The position numbers were made by a program, and so were the translations under genes. A stretch of 41,001 nucleotides of DNA, from positions 1 to 41,001 of the forward strand of contig NZ_JBNPEO010000016.1 in assembly GCF_050490315.1 (NCBI RefSeq), read 5' to 3'. Shown here in pieces: positions 28,770 to 36,841 of this stretch. The stretch is from JBNPEO01 sp050490315 (GTDB lineage Bacteria > Actinomycetota > Actinomycetes > Actinomycetales > Micrococcaceae). Numbering within the stretch: the stretch's first letter is position 1; each line of letters opens with the position of its first letter. The notes under the pieces are model-generated. The model was given only the letters and a program-made list of their open reading frames with translations. It did no database searches and was not told the DNA's origin.

Positions 28770-30712
28770 GCCGAGGGTTCCAGGATCGAGGCTGGCTGCA
28801 CGGTCTGTAGCGCGGTTTTGCGGCGGAGCCGACCGGCCCGGACACCGTTGGCAATCACGACGATTTCGGCCAGTTCGTGGATCAGGACCACCGCTGCCAA
28901 GCCGAGCACCCCAAAGAGTGCCAGAGGGATCAGTGCGGCAATCAGCAGCAGCGACAGGCCCACGTTCTGGAGCATGATTCGACGGGTGTTGCGTGCATGG
29001 TCCAGGACCTGTGGCAGGTGATTCAAGTCTCCGCCCATCAGCGCGATGTCTGCGGTTTCGATGGCCACGTCTGTACCCATGGCCCCCATGGCAATGCCGG
29101 TATCTGCCGTTGCCAGGGCTGGCGCGTCATTGACTCCGTCCCCGACCATTGCGGTCGGCTGCCGGGACTTGAGGGTGCGGATGATCTCCGCCTTGTCCTC
29201 CGGGCGCAGGTCCGCATGGACTTCGGTGATGCCCGCTGCCTTGCCCAGGGCCGTTGCGGTGATGACGTTGTCCCCGGTGAGCATGACCGTGGTGTATCCG
29301 GAGGCCGTGAGCTTGGCGATGACCTCGCGGGCCTCGGGGCGCAGTTCGTCACGGACGCCGATGGCACCGATGACCTGTCCGTCGTCCTCGATGAGCACAG
29401 CGGTGGCTCCGGCGCGCTGCATCCGCTCTATGTCCGGGGCCAAGGCACCGGGATTGATCCAACCTGGGCGGCCGAGCCGGACACTTCTGCCCTCTAGCTG
29501 CCCTTCCAGGCCCGCCCCGGGAATCGTGTCCACGTCGGTGACCGATGCCCGGCCGGTGGTCGAGGCGAGGATGGCGCGGGCGAGTGGGTGTTCGCTGCGG
29601 GCTTCCAGGCCTGCTGCGAGGGCAAGGACTTGTTCCCGGGTCGCGGAACCGGGGCCCATGACCTCGATCACCGAAGGCTTGTTCCGGGTCAGGGTTCCGG
29701 TCTTGTCCAGGGCGATGGTGCGGATCTTCCCCAGGGTTTCCAGGGCACCGCCGCCCTTGATGAGTACACCGATCCGGCTGGCAGCGCCAACGGAGGCCAC
29801 CACGGTCACGGGCACGGAGATGGCCAGCGCGCAGGGCGAGGCAGCCACCAGCACGACCAGGGCGCGTTCGAACCACAGGGCCGGTTCCCCGACGATGAAG
29901 CCGAAGACGATGATCAGGGCCGCGGCGATCAGGATGCCCGGGACCAGTTTCTTGGCGATGGAATCGGCCAGACGCTGGCCCGGACCCTTGCGGGACTGCT
30001 CCGCTTCCACGATGTGCACGATCTTGGCCAGCGAGTTGTTCTCTGCGGTGCTGGTGACTTCAACCTCAAGCGGGCCGGTGCCGTTGATGGAACCGGCATA
30101 GACCTCGGAGCCGGGGCCGGCCTCGACGGGGACCGCTTCGCCGGTCAGTGCCGAGGTGTCCAGGGAGGTGCGTCCGGTGATTACCCGCCCGTCGGTGGCC
30201 AGGCGTTCCCCGGGCCTCACAACCATGCGGTCCCCGGGGATCAAGGTGGAGGGGGACACGGTGGTTTCGATGCCGTTGCGCAGGATTCGTGCCTCGGCCG
30301 GAATCAGGTCCAGCAGTGCCCGGAGGCCCCGCCGGGTCTTCGCCAGCGAGTATTCCTCAAGTCCCTCCGAAATTGCGTACAGGAAGGCCAGCATCGCGGC
30401 TTCCTCGAACTGGCCCAAGGCGACAGCGCCAACGGCGGCGATTGTCATCAGCGTACCGACGCCGATCTTTCCCTTGAACAGGCGTCGGAGAGTAGAGGGC
30501 ACAAACGTCCAGGCGGCAACCAGCAGCGCACCGAGCTCAAGCGGAAGCGTTACGAACCGGGGGCCTCCGGCCAGCGAGATGATCCATCCGGCGAGCAGCA
30601 CCACCCCGGCCACCGCAGCAGCTCGGACCTCGATTACCTGCCAGAACCCCAGAGCTTCTTCGGCTTCACCGGTTTCGGTTGTCTCGTCGCTGCATCCGCA
30701 GGCGTCGCTCAT
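28766..30712 (-). CDS. cadA: CadA-type heavy-metal-translocating P1B ATPase
   Basis: The 648-residue pump exports Cd/Zn/Pb. Motifs: the membrane site ASPCALA (Ser-Pro-Cys at 292-294), phosphorylation Asp336 in DKTGTL, the P1B-specific SEHPLA (His375-Pro376), TGDN near 479 and GDGVND (524-529). It has no classical N-terminal heavy-metal-associated domain, only ACGCSDE with two cysteines in a short acidic tail. The actuator TGEA loop is in SALTGEAVPVEAG. It overlaps both neighbours by ATGA. The CmtR-like regulator upstream suggests Cd/Pb induction. Confidence 0.95.
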   Translation of the reverse strand: MSDACGCSDETTETGEAEEALGFWQVIEVRAAAVAGVVLLAGWIISLAGGPRFVTLPLELGALLVAAWTFVPSTLRRLFKGKIGVGTLMTIAAVGAVALGQFEEAAMLAFLYAISEGLEEYSLAKTRRGLRALLDLIPAEARILRNGIETTVSPSTLIPGDRMVVRPGERLATDGRVITGRTSLDTSALTGEAVPVEAGPGSEVYAGSINGTGPLEVEVTSTAENNSLAKIVHIVEAEQSRKGPGQRLADSIAKKLVPGILIAAALIIVFGFIVGEPALWFERALVVLVAASPCALAISVPVTVVASVGAASRIGVLIKGGGALETLGKIRTIALDKTGTLTRNKPSVIEVMGPGSATREQVLALAAGLEARSEHPLARAILASTTGRASVTDVDTIPGAGLEGQLEGRSVRLGRPGWINPGALAPDIERMQRAGATAVLIEDDGQVIGAIGVRDELRPEAREVIAKLTASGYTTVMLTGDNVITATALGKAAGITEVHADLRPEDKAEIIRTLKSRQPTAMVGDGVNDAPALATADTGIAMGAMGTDVAIETADIALMGGDLNHLPQVLDHARNTRRIMLQNVGLSLLLIAALIPLALFGVLGLAAVVLIHELAEIVVIANGVRAGRLRRKTALQTVQPASILEPSA

Positions 30713-31119
30713 CGGGCGTTCTCCTTTTCAATCATTGGGGCTGTGGGGCTGTGGGGCTGTGGGGCTGTGGTGCTGTCGGGGCCGTAGTTCGGGCAGAGGC
30801 TGACAGCGTTGCCGGTGGCGGCAAGCAGGATCTCGGCCTGGGCGAGCATATCCATCAGCTCCGGGCGGGACAGCGAGTAGTACACGCTGCGGCCCTCGGA
30901 GCGTCCCTCGACCAGGCCGCAGTCGCGCAGGCAGGCCACGTGCATCGAGGCCGTGGACTGGGCCAGGCCAAGTTCGCGGGTGAGGTCACTGACGCGCACC
31001 TCACCGTGGGCCATGCGCTTGACGATCTTCAATCGAATCGGGTCACTAAGGGAATGGAACAAGGCAGCAGCGGGGTCCAGCCCGCACGCGTCCACCGGAG
31101 CATCTTGATTGATCAGCAT
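30709..31119 (-). CDS. CmtR-like cadmium/lead-responsive ArsR repressor
   Basis: The 136-residue winged-helix protein has DLTRELGLAQSTASMHVACL with Cys63 and Cys67 in ACLRDCG, the CmtR thiol pair, and a later Cys109 (SLCPNYG). Cys12 is in the N-terminal arm. ATG at 31119 gives the domain start; an upstream in-frame start would add 24 residues overlapping the operator. Its last 25 residues (after NYG) are encoded by an 8-base tandem repeat and seem dispensable. It overlaps cadA by ATGA. Confidence 0.88.
   Translation of the reverse strand: MLINQDAPVDACGLDPAAALFHSLSDPIRLKIVKRMAHGEVRVSDLTRELGLAQSTASMHVACLRDCGLVEGRSEGRSVYYSLSRPELMDMLAQAEILLAATGNAVSLCPNYGPDSTTAPQPHSPTAPMIEKENAR
30735..30775. repeat. 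8-bp tandem repeat (GGGGCTGT, four copies plus a variant) in the arsR 3' end
   Basis: The unit GGGGCTGT occurs four times in a row with a fifth copy changed to GGTGCTGT. The unit length is not a multiple of three, so slippage changes the reading frame of the arsR tail just before its overlap with cadA. Confidence 0.85.
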
Positions 31120-31125
31120 TGCATG

Positions 31126-31149
31126 ATGATATCTCAATTTGCTGATCAT
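31126..31149. promoter_or_regulatory. imperfect dyad, candidate operator of the cadmium operon
   Basis: ATGATATCTCAATTTGCTGATCAT: outer ATGAT/ATCAT arms around an AT-rich centre, seven bases upstream of the arsR start. Its position suggests it covers the promoter, and the transcript may be nearly leaderless since no ribosome site precedes the ATG. Confidence 0.5.
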
Positions 31150-31310
31150 AGGTTGACATGCCCAGCCGCAACGGGCCACCGTAGCGCCCATCCCGATAGA
31201 ACATGAGCGCTTGGTGCGGTCGGTTCATGATCGCAAATCTTGAACAACCGTCGCGGTCAAGGTTCCCCCTTGCGGACAGTGCGGCGAAGTGCGGAGGGCT
31301 GTGGATAGAA

Positions 31311-31364
31311 GTGCTGACGACTTCGGAAACTGACAGTTTTGAAAATTTCAGAAGTCGTCAGCAC
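31311..31364. repeat. two Tn402-type ends back to back, forming a 14-bp inverted repeat
   Basis: GTGCTGACGACTTC (31311-31324) and GAAGTCGTCAGCAC (31351-31364) are perfect inverted copies. The first, extended to TGACA at 31335, is a right-type terminus. The second, TCAGAAGTCGTCAGCAC, is a left-type end site. In the spacer AAACTG-A-CAGTTT (31327-31339) is another palindrome. It marks the junction between the cadmium block and the arsenic block. Confidence 0.75.
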
Positions 31365-31741
31365 ACGCTCCGGTGAGGGACCGGCTTGCGGGCCGGCTCT
31401 GGATACCTATCCGGACAGACCCCTTGCGGGACGGTGCGACTATTCTCGTGGCGAAGAAGAGTACTTGCAGGTTCCCCGCGAAACAGTATGAACCGAGAGT
31501 CATTGCGTTTGGGGTGCGACATTTACCTCTGAAAAAAATGAGATTTAGCGCTGAAAACCACAGCGCTCGGTGTCCTGAACTGGCAATGATCTGGATGGGG
31601 CGGCGATATAGTTGCTCGTTGGCCATTAGGGGGAAGCGATGCCGACTTCTCTTGATTCTCCGTTTCGCCATGCTTGCCCCGGGCAGCCTAACCAAGGTGT
31701 CGGGTACTGATGCACGTTTTGAGGAAGTCGATTTGTGGAGG
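31365..31741. other. gene-free stretch between transposon ends and the arsenic island
   Basis: No supported gene. Short frames on both strands lack recognisable domains. A local dyad-like GGACCGGCTTGCGGGCCGG is present near 31378-31396. Composition is more AT-rich towards 31500-31560 than in the neighbouring genes. Confidence 0.45.
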
Positions 31742-32257
31742 TTAGAGGCGCAGTTCGTAGAGGATGGTGTCGCGCCATTGCCCGGCCGAGGGGCCATGGC
31801 TCATCTTGGCTATTCGTTCGCGGCGCCCAATCTCGCGAAATCCTGTTTTGATGTGGAGTGCACGGCTGGCCGTATTTTCGGTGAAGATTCCGGATTGGAT
31901 CGTCCAATAGCCGTTAGCTTTGGCTCGCGAGATCAGGTCTTGGAGCAGCTGGGTTGCGATGCCCCTACCTGCTTGGGTTTGATCAATGTATACGGAGTGT
32001 TCGACGACGCCGCTATAGACGGCCCTGGTCGAGGTGGGTGACGCGGCGGCCCATCCAATGACAATCCCCTTGGCGTCTTGAGCGACGATGCAGAGTTCCG
32101 GGATCCTGGTGGACAGAAATTCATCCTTGGCTGGCACGTGTTCTTCGAAGGTTGCGTTACCGGTGGCTATTCCCTGGGCGTAAATGCCCTGGACGGCGTC
32201 CCAGTCACTGTCAACCATGGGGCGGATCTGCAGCTCAGGCCCTTGGGCTAAGGTCAC
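31742..32257 (-). CDS. arsN1: GNAT acetyltransferase, ArsN1/phosphinothricin-type
   Basis: The 171-residue protein begins LQIRPMVDSDWDAVQGIYAQ, has GNATFEEHVP typical of the phosphinothricin/arsinothricin acetyltransferase group, the acetyl-CoA loop QAGRGIATQLLQDLI (R/Q-x-x-G-x-A) and the closing HIKTGFREIGRRERI. In arsenic islands this family (ArsN1) N-acetylates the arsenic antibiotic arsinothricin and related toxins. It overlaps arsR by four bases (ATGA), so it is arsenic-controlled. The substrate is inferred from context and family. Confidence 0.82.
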   Translation of the reverse strand: MTLAQGPELQIRPMVDSDWDAVQGIYAQGIATGNATFEEHVPAKDEFLSTRIPELCIVAQDAKGIVIGWAAASPTSTRAVYSGVVEHSVYIDQTQAGRGIATQLLQDLISRAKANGYWTIQSGIFTENTASRALHIKTGFREIGRRERIAKMSHGPSAGQWRDTILYELRL

Positions 32258-32604
32258 AGCCCGGTGATGATCAGGGCGGCGCGTTCAAGGGCTCCCGGCA
32301 CAACGGAGTAGTACGCCCAAGTGCCGCGTTTTTCCCGCTCCAACAATCCGGCATCGACCAGGATCTTCAGATGGTGGGAAACGGTGGGCTGACCCAAATC
32401 CAAGGGTTCGGTGAGGTCACAGACACAGGCTTCACCGCCGTCGCCCGCCTTGACGATGGAGAGCAGCCGCAGCCGGTTCGGATCAGAAAGCGCCTTCAGG
32501 ATCCGTGCAGACTCCTGAGCGTCTGCAGTGTTGAGCACGGGACGCCCGCTGGGTTCGCAGCAGACTTGCTCGGTGCCTGTCTCGATCGTTAATGCAGTGT
32601 TCAT
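32254..32604 (-). CDS. arsR: arsenite-responsive repressor ArsR (Corynebacterium-type)
   Basis: The 116-residue protein has the As(III) cysteine pair Cys15-Cys16 (EQVCCEPSG) in the N-terminal arm and Cys60/Cys62 in EACVCDLTEPL. That arrangement matches C. glutamicum ArsR (Cys15, Cys16, Cys55). The recognition helix is LGQPTVSHHLKILVDAGLL and the wing REKRGTWAYYSV. It is divergent from acr3. The operator at 32624-32676 lies between. Release of DNA by As(III)/Sb(III) would open both directions. Confidence 0.93.
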   Translation of the reverse strand: MNTALTIETGTEQVCCEPSGRPVLNTADAQESARILKALSDPNRLRLLSIVKAGDGGEACVCDLTEPLDLGQPTVSHHLKILVDAGLLEREKRGTWAYYSVVPGALERAALIITGL

Positions 32605-32623
32605 GTAACCATTATGCCCTTAG

Positions 32624-32676
32624 ATTGACAATTGTCGATATAGGGGTAAATACTTCTTGTATCGACAATCGTCAAT
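32624..32676. promoter_or_regulatory. long inverted repeat, arsR/acr3 divergent operator
   Basis: ATTGACAATTGTCGATA (32624-32640) and TATCGACAATCGTCAAT (32660-32676) are inverted arms of 17 bases with one mismatch, separated by 19 bases. Each arm is itself partly palindromic (GACAATTGTC), so it probably makes two ArsR dimer sites, one for each divergent promoter. It sits 20 bases from arsR and 26 from the acr3 start. Confidence 0.88.
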
Positions 32677-32702
32677 CTTACGCTTAACTGGCTAGGAGCC
32701 TT

Positions 32703-33782
32703 GTGAGTACCAAGACCACCACCCCTTCCTTTTCCGGCGAGGCCGCCGTCATGGGCAAGCTCTCCACTCTGGACCGCTATCTTGCGGTGTGGATCATTGC
32801 CGCCATGGCAGCTGGGCTGCTGTTGGGACGTTTCGTTCCCGGCCTGAACACAGCCTTGGACTCGGTGAAGATTGGTTCCGTTTCACTGCCCATCGCCATC
32901 GGCCTGCTGGTCATGATGTACCCGGTCTTGGCGAAGGTTCGCTACAACGAAACCGGCCGTGTTCTGGCGGACCGGAAACTGATGATCACTTCGCTGATTA
33001 TCAACTGGGTTGCGGCGCCGGCGTTCATGTTTGCTTTGGCGTGGATCTTCGTCCCTGACCTACCGGAGTATCGGACGGGCTTGATCATTGTGGGACTGGC
33101 CAGGTGTATTGCCATGGTCATGATCTGGAATGATTTGGCTTGTGGTGACCGCGAGGCCGCCACCGTGCTGGTGCTGATCAACTCCGTATTTCAAGTCTTC
33201 GCTTTCGGCGTCCTGGGTTGGTTCTATCTTCAGGTTCTACCGGGCTGGTTGGGACTTCCGACGACGTCGGCTGACTTCTCTTTCTGGGCCATCACCGTCT
33301 CGGTGCTGATCTTCTTAGGGATTCCTCTGTTGGCAGGTTTCCTGACCCGCACGATTGGGGAGAAGGCTAAGGGCCGTGACTGGTACGAGGGTAAGTTCTT
33401 GCCCAAGCTGGGCCCGTGGGCACTGTACGGTCTGCTCTTCACGATCGTGCTGTTGTTCGCACTCCAGGGAGAAGCCATCACCTCCAAGCCGCTGGACGTG
33501 GTCAGGATCGCGCTTCCGCTGCTGGTGTACTTCGTGGTCGTCTTCGCCGCGGGCATGGTGATCGGCAGGGTCCTGAACCTGGGTTACGCGAAGACCACCA
33601 CCCTGGCCTTCACCGCCTCGGGCAACAACTTCGAGCTCGCCATCGCTGTCGCGATCGGAACCTATGGTGTCACTTCCGGACAGGCCTTGGCCGGCGTCGT
33701 CGGACCCCTCATTGAGGTGCCCGTACTGGTTGCCCTGGTCTACGTCGCCCTGTGGGCACGCAAACGATTCTTCACCAACTAG
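32703..33782 (+). CDS. acr3: arsenite efflux permease ACR3
   Basis: The 359-residue protein has ten helices of the Acr3 family and exports As(OH)3 or its thiolate using the proton gradient. Landmarks are VKIGSVSLPIAIGLLVMMYP, the helix 4 site GLARCIAMVMIWNDLACG with the essential Cys, and FTASGNNFELAIAVAIGTYG with the conserved helix 9 acidic residue, then GPLIEVPVLVALVYV. GTG at 32703 has GGAG six bases before it. First gene of the plus-strand operon. Confidence 0.95.
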   Translation: MSTKTTTPSFSGEAAVMGKLSTLDRYLAVWIIAAMAAGLLLGRFVPGLNTALDSVKIGSVSLPIAIGLLVMMYPVLAKVRYNETGRVLADRKLMITSLIINWVAAPAFMFALAWIFVPDLPEYRTGLIIVGLARCIAMVMIWNDLACGDREAATVLVLINSVFQVFAFGVLGWFYLQVLPGWLGLPTTSADFSFWAITVSVLIFLGIPLLAGFLTRTIGEKAKGRDWYEGKFLPKLGPWALYGLLFTIVLLFALQGEAITSKPLDVVRIALPLLVYFVVVFAAGMVIGRVLNLGYAKTTTLAFTASGNNFELAIAVAIGTYGVTSGQALAGVVGPLIEVPVLVALVYVALWARKRFFTN

Positions 33783-33836
33783 CCATTGCCGCTTTGCCTC
33801 AACGTCCCTCAAACTTTCCTTCAGGAGCATGATCCA

Positions 33837-34259
33837 ATGAGCAACACTGAAACCATCAAGAAGCCCTCCGTACTCTTCGTTTGCGTGCATAACGCTGGCC
33901 GGTCACAGATGGCCGCCGCCTACCTGAGCACCCTCTCCAACGGTGCGATCGAGGTCCGATCCGCGGGTTCCCAGCCTGCCGCCTCGGTTAATCCGGCCGC
34001 TGTGGAGGCCATGGCGGAAGAGGGCATTGACATGTCCACCGAAATCCCCAAGATTCTCACCACAGGCGCGGTGAAGGAGTCCGACGTCGTGATCACCATG
34101 GGCTGCGGGGACACGTGCCCGATCTTCCCCGGCAAGCGCTACGAAGACTGGGAACTCGAAGACCCGGCAGGGCAGGGTGTGGACTCCGTCCGCCCGATCC
34201 GGGATGACATCAAGGCCCGCATCCAGGCCCTCATCGCCGATCTTCTCCCCGCCAACTAG
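33837..34259 (+). CDS. arsC: arsenate reductase, LMW-phosphatase type (first copy)
   Basis: The 140-residue enzyme reduces arsenate to arsenite. The P-loop is FVCVHNAGRSQMAAAYL (C-x5-R), the second redox Cys is in TMGCGDTCPIFPGKRYEDW, and the closing helix is VRPIRDDIKARIQALI. Actinobacterial members use mycothiol/mycoredoxin or thioredoxin. AGGAG lies nine bases before ATG at 33837; an upstream in-frame ATG is not preferred. It follows acr3 by about 50 bases. Confidence 0.93.
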   Translation: MSNTETIKKPSVLFVCVHNAGRSQMAAAYLSTLSNGAIEVRSAGSQPAASVNPAAVEAMAEEGIDMSTEIPKILTTGAVKESDVVITMGCGDTCPIFPGKRYEDWELEDPAGQGVDSVRPIRDDIKARIQALIADLLPAN

Positions 34260-34273
34260 AAAAGGGCCCTGTC

Positions 34274-35245
34274 TTGACTGAACAAATCATCATTATTGGC
34301 TCCGGCCCCGCTGGTTACACGGCCGCGATCTACGCCGCCCGCGCCGGGCATGCGCCGCTGGTCATCGCCGGCGCCGTTACCGCCGGTGGGGCGCTGATGA
34401 ACACCACCGAGGTGGAAAACTTCCCTGGCTTCCCGGCTGGCATTCAGGGCCCGGAACTCATGGACAACCTCCAAGAGCAAGCCGAACGATTCGGTGCCCG
34501 CATCATCTTCGATGACGTCACCGCCACCACCCTGAACGGTCACCTCAAGTCCGTCACGACGGCAGGCGGGGAGAGCTTTGAGGCGCCGGCCATCATCTTG
34601 GCCACCGGCTCCGCCTACAAGGAGCTCGGCCTGCCGGAAGAGAAGAAGTTCACCGGCCACGGCCTGTCGATGTGCGCGACCTGCGACGGATTCTTCTTCC
34701 GCGAACAAGACATCGTTGTTGTTGGTGGCGGCGATTCCGCCATGGAAGAAGCGACGTTCTTGACCCGCTTCGCCAAGTCCGTCACGCTGATCGTTCGCCG
34801 TGATGAGCTCCGGGCCTCGAAGATCATGGCGCAACGGGCCATCGAGAACCCGAAGATCCGCATCATGTACAACAGCGCCGTCACCGCCATTCACGGTGAG
34901 GACAAGGTATCCGGTGTCACCGTGTGCGACACGGTCACCGGCACGGAGCAAGACCTTGCGGTTACGGGTGTCTTTGTCGCCATCGGCCATCTGCCCCGCA
35001 CCGAGCTGGTTGCTGGGCAGATCGATTTGGACGAGAACGGGTACATCCGGGTTCAGGCACCAACTACGCACACGAACCTCGAGGGCGTGTTTGCCTGCGG
35101 CGACGCCGTGGACTCCCGATACCGGCAAGCCATCACCGCCGCCGGTACCGGGGCCGCCGCCGGCCTGGACGCCAAGAGCTACCTCGCTGCCTTGGAGGAC
35201 CGCCACAGCACCACGGCCAGCATCGCTGAACCCGCCCTCGCCTAA
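34274..35245 (+). CDS. trxB: thioredoxin reductase-like flavoprotein in the ars operon
   Basis: The 323-residue protein has the FAD motif IIGSGPAGYTAAIYAARAG, the redox site MCATCDGFFFREQ (C-x-x-C), the NADPH motif VVVGGGDSAMEEATFL and the C-terminal FACGDAVDSRYRQAITAAG. It would supply electrons to a thioredoxin-coupled ArsC. Starts with TTG at 34274, 14 bases after arsC; the upstream run is GGGCCC, a weak site, so translation may be coupled. The C-terminus after SYLAAL is an extended, low-complexity tail. Confidence 0.93.
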   Translation: MTEQIIIIGSGPAGYTAAIYAARAGHAPLVIAGAVTAGGALMNTTEVENFPGFPAGIQGPELMDNLQEQAERFGARIIFDDVTATTLNGHLKSVTTAGGESFEAPAIILATGSAYKELGLPEEKKFTGHGLSMCATCDGFFFREQDIVVVGGGDSAMEEATFLTRFAKSVTLIVRRDELRASKIMAQRAIENPKIRIMYNSAVTAIHGEDKVSGVTVCDTVTGTEQDLAVTGVFVAIGHLPRTELVAGQIDLDENGYIRVQAPTTHTNLEGVFACGDAVDSRYRQAITAAGTGAAAGLDAKSYLAALEDRHSTTASIAEPALA

Positions 35246-35316
35246 ACACCGCCTGGCAGGGCCCTCACCAACCGCTTACGAAACTAATTGTGAATATCTC
35301 AAGGAGAACCACGAAC

Positions 35317-36825
35317 GTGACGACTCAACGAAACGACCTGCCCGTAGCCATCATCGGCGCCGGCCCGATCGGCTTGGCCGCAGCCGCGAACTTGATCGAA
35401 CGCGGCATCTCGCCCCTGATCTTTGAAAAGGGCGCCGGCGTGGGTGCGGCCATTCGCCAGTGGGGGCACATCCGTCTGTTCTCCTCCTGGGAGCACAATA
35501 TCGATCCGGCTTCACGGCGCCTGCTCGAGCCCACCGGCTGGACCGAGCCGCGCCTCACGGCCCTGCCCTACGGCGCCGAGCTCGTGGAGCAATACCTCAA
35601 CCCCCTTGCTGCCGTGCCGGCGATCAGTGCTGCGCTGCGTACATCCTCGACGGTGACGGCTGTGAGCCGAGTCGGCATGGATAAGACCCACTCCCGTGAC
35701 CGTAACGAGCAGCCCTTTTTGGTCCGGGTCGCAACCGCTGACGGGACCGTGGTTGATCACCATGTACGCGCCGTGATCGACACCTCCGGCACGTGGGCGC
35801 AGCCCAACCCGTTGGGGCAGGCAGGCCTTCCCGCCCCCGGTGAGACCGAAGCCATCACTGCCGGCCTGATCACCGGGCCCTTGGCTGATGTCACCGGTGC
35901 TGACCGTGCCCGCTTCACCGGCAAACACGTGCTCGTCATCGGAGCTGGGCACTCCGCCGCGAACACCCTCATTTCCCTAGGCCAGCTGGCCAAGAATGAG
36001 CCCGGTACCCGCATCAGCTGGGCCGTGCGCGGCGCTGACGCGTCCCGCCTCTACGGCGGCGGGGACCTCGACGGCCTGCCTGCCCGCGGTCAGCTCGGCA
36101 CCCGGCTGCGCGGCCTGGTGGAAGAGGGGCACATCGAGCTGCACACCTCCTTCACCACCACCGCCTTCTCCACTACGGATCAGGGATTGGCCGTCACTGG
36201 CAGCACCCCGGACGGGGACGTGACATTGAACGTGGACCTACTGATTCCCGCCACCGGTTTCCGTCCCGATCTGGATATCCTGCGCGAGATCCGTCTGGAA
36301 CTGGACCCGATCGTGGAGGCACCCCGGGATTTGGGGCCGATGATCGATCCCGAGTTCCATTCTTGTGGCACCGTCCCAGCCCACGGGGCCAAGGTCCTGG
36401 CACACCCGGACAAGGACTTCTACATTGCCGGGATGAAGTCCTACGGCCGCGCCCCGACCTTCTTGATGGCTACCGGCTACGAGCAGGTCCGTTCCATCGT
36501 CGCCGCCGTGGCCGGAGACCAGAGGGCCGCCGATCAGGTCCACCTTGAACTGCCCGAAACCGGTGTCTGTTCTACCGATCTTGGTGGTAGCTGCGATCTC
36601 CCAGCAGTAACCGGCACAGAGCAGGACATGGCAGCAGATTCTTGCTGCGCCACACCTGAGCCCGTCGTTCTTGGCCTGCCCACCGTTGGTGGGTGCGGTG
36701 CCCCCGCCGAAGACACCACCGCGGCGCAGGAAGCAGTATCATCATGCTGCGCCGCCCCGGAACCTGTCCTTATTGGAATCCCTACAGGACTGGCCCACGG
36801 CCGCTCCGCCACCATCACCGACTAA
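35317..36825 (+). CDS. arsO: ArsO-like FAD/NAD(P)-dependent oxidoreductase with duplicated Cys-Cys tail
   Basis: The protein has about 502 residues: FAD motif VAIIGAGPIGLAAAANL, the QWGHIRLFSSWEHNI block, NAD(P) motif VLVIGAGHSAANTLISL and LIPATGFRPDL (FAD/NAD-linked monooxygenase type). After YEQVRSIVAAVAG it has an 80-residue tail with CSTDLGGSC and two repeated blocks DSCCATPEPVVLGLPT and SSCCAAPEPVLIGIPT. The tail looks like a metal/thiol-binding appendix. GTG at 35317 with AAGGAG ten bases before it is chosen. Such flavoproteins are recurrent in actinobacterial ars operons (ArsO), with no settled reaction. Confidence 0.8.
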   Translation: MTTQRNDLPVAIIGAGPIGLAAAANLIERGISPLIFEKGAGVGAAIRQWGHIRLFSSWEHNIDPASRRLLEPTGWTEPRLTALPYGAELVEQYLNPLAAVPAISAALRTSSTVTAVSRVGMDKTHSRDRNEQPFLVRVATADGTVVDHHVRAVIDTSGTWAQPNPLGQAGLPAPGETEAITAGLITGPLADVTGADRARFTGKHVLVIGAGHSAANTLISLGQLAKNEPGTRISWAVRGADASRLYGGGDLDGLPARGQLGTRLRGLVEEGHIELHTSFTTTAFSTTDQGLAVTGSTPDGDVTLNVDLLIPATGFRPDLDILREIRLELDPIVEAPRDLGPMIDPEFHSCGTVPAHGAKVLAHPDKDFYIAGMKSYGRAPTFLMATGYEQVRSIVAAVAGDQRAADQVHLELPETGVCSTDLGGSCDLPAVTGTEQDMAADSCCATPEPVVLGLPTVGGCGAPAEDTTAAQEAVSSCCAAPEPVLIGIPTGLAHGRSATITD

Positions 36826-36841
36826 AGGAAATGAGTCAGCC

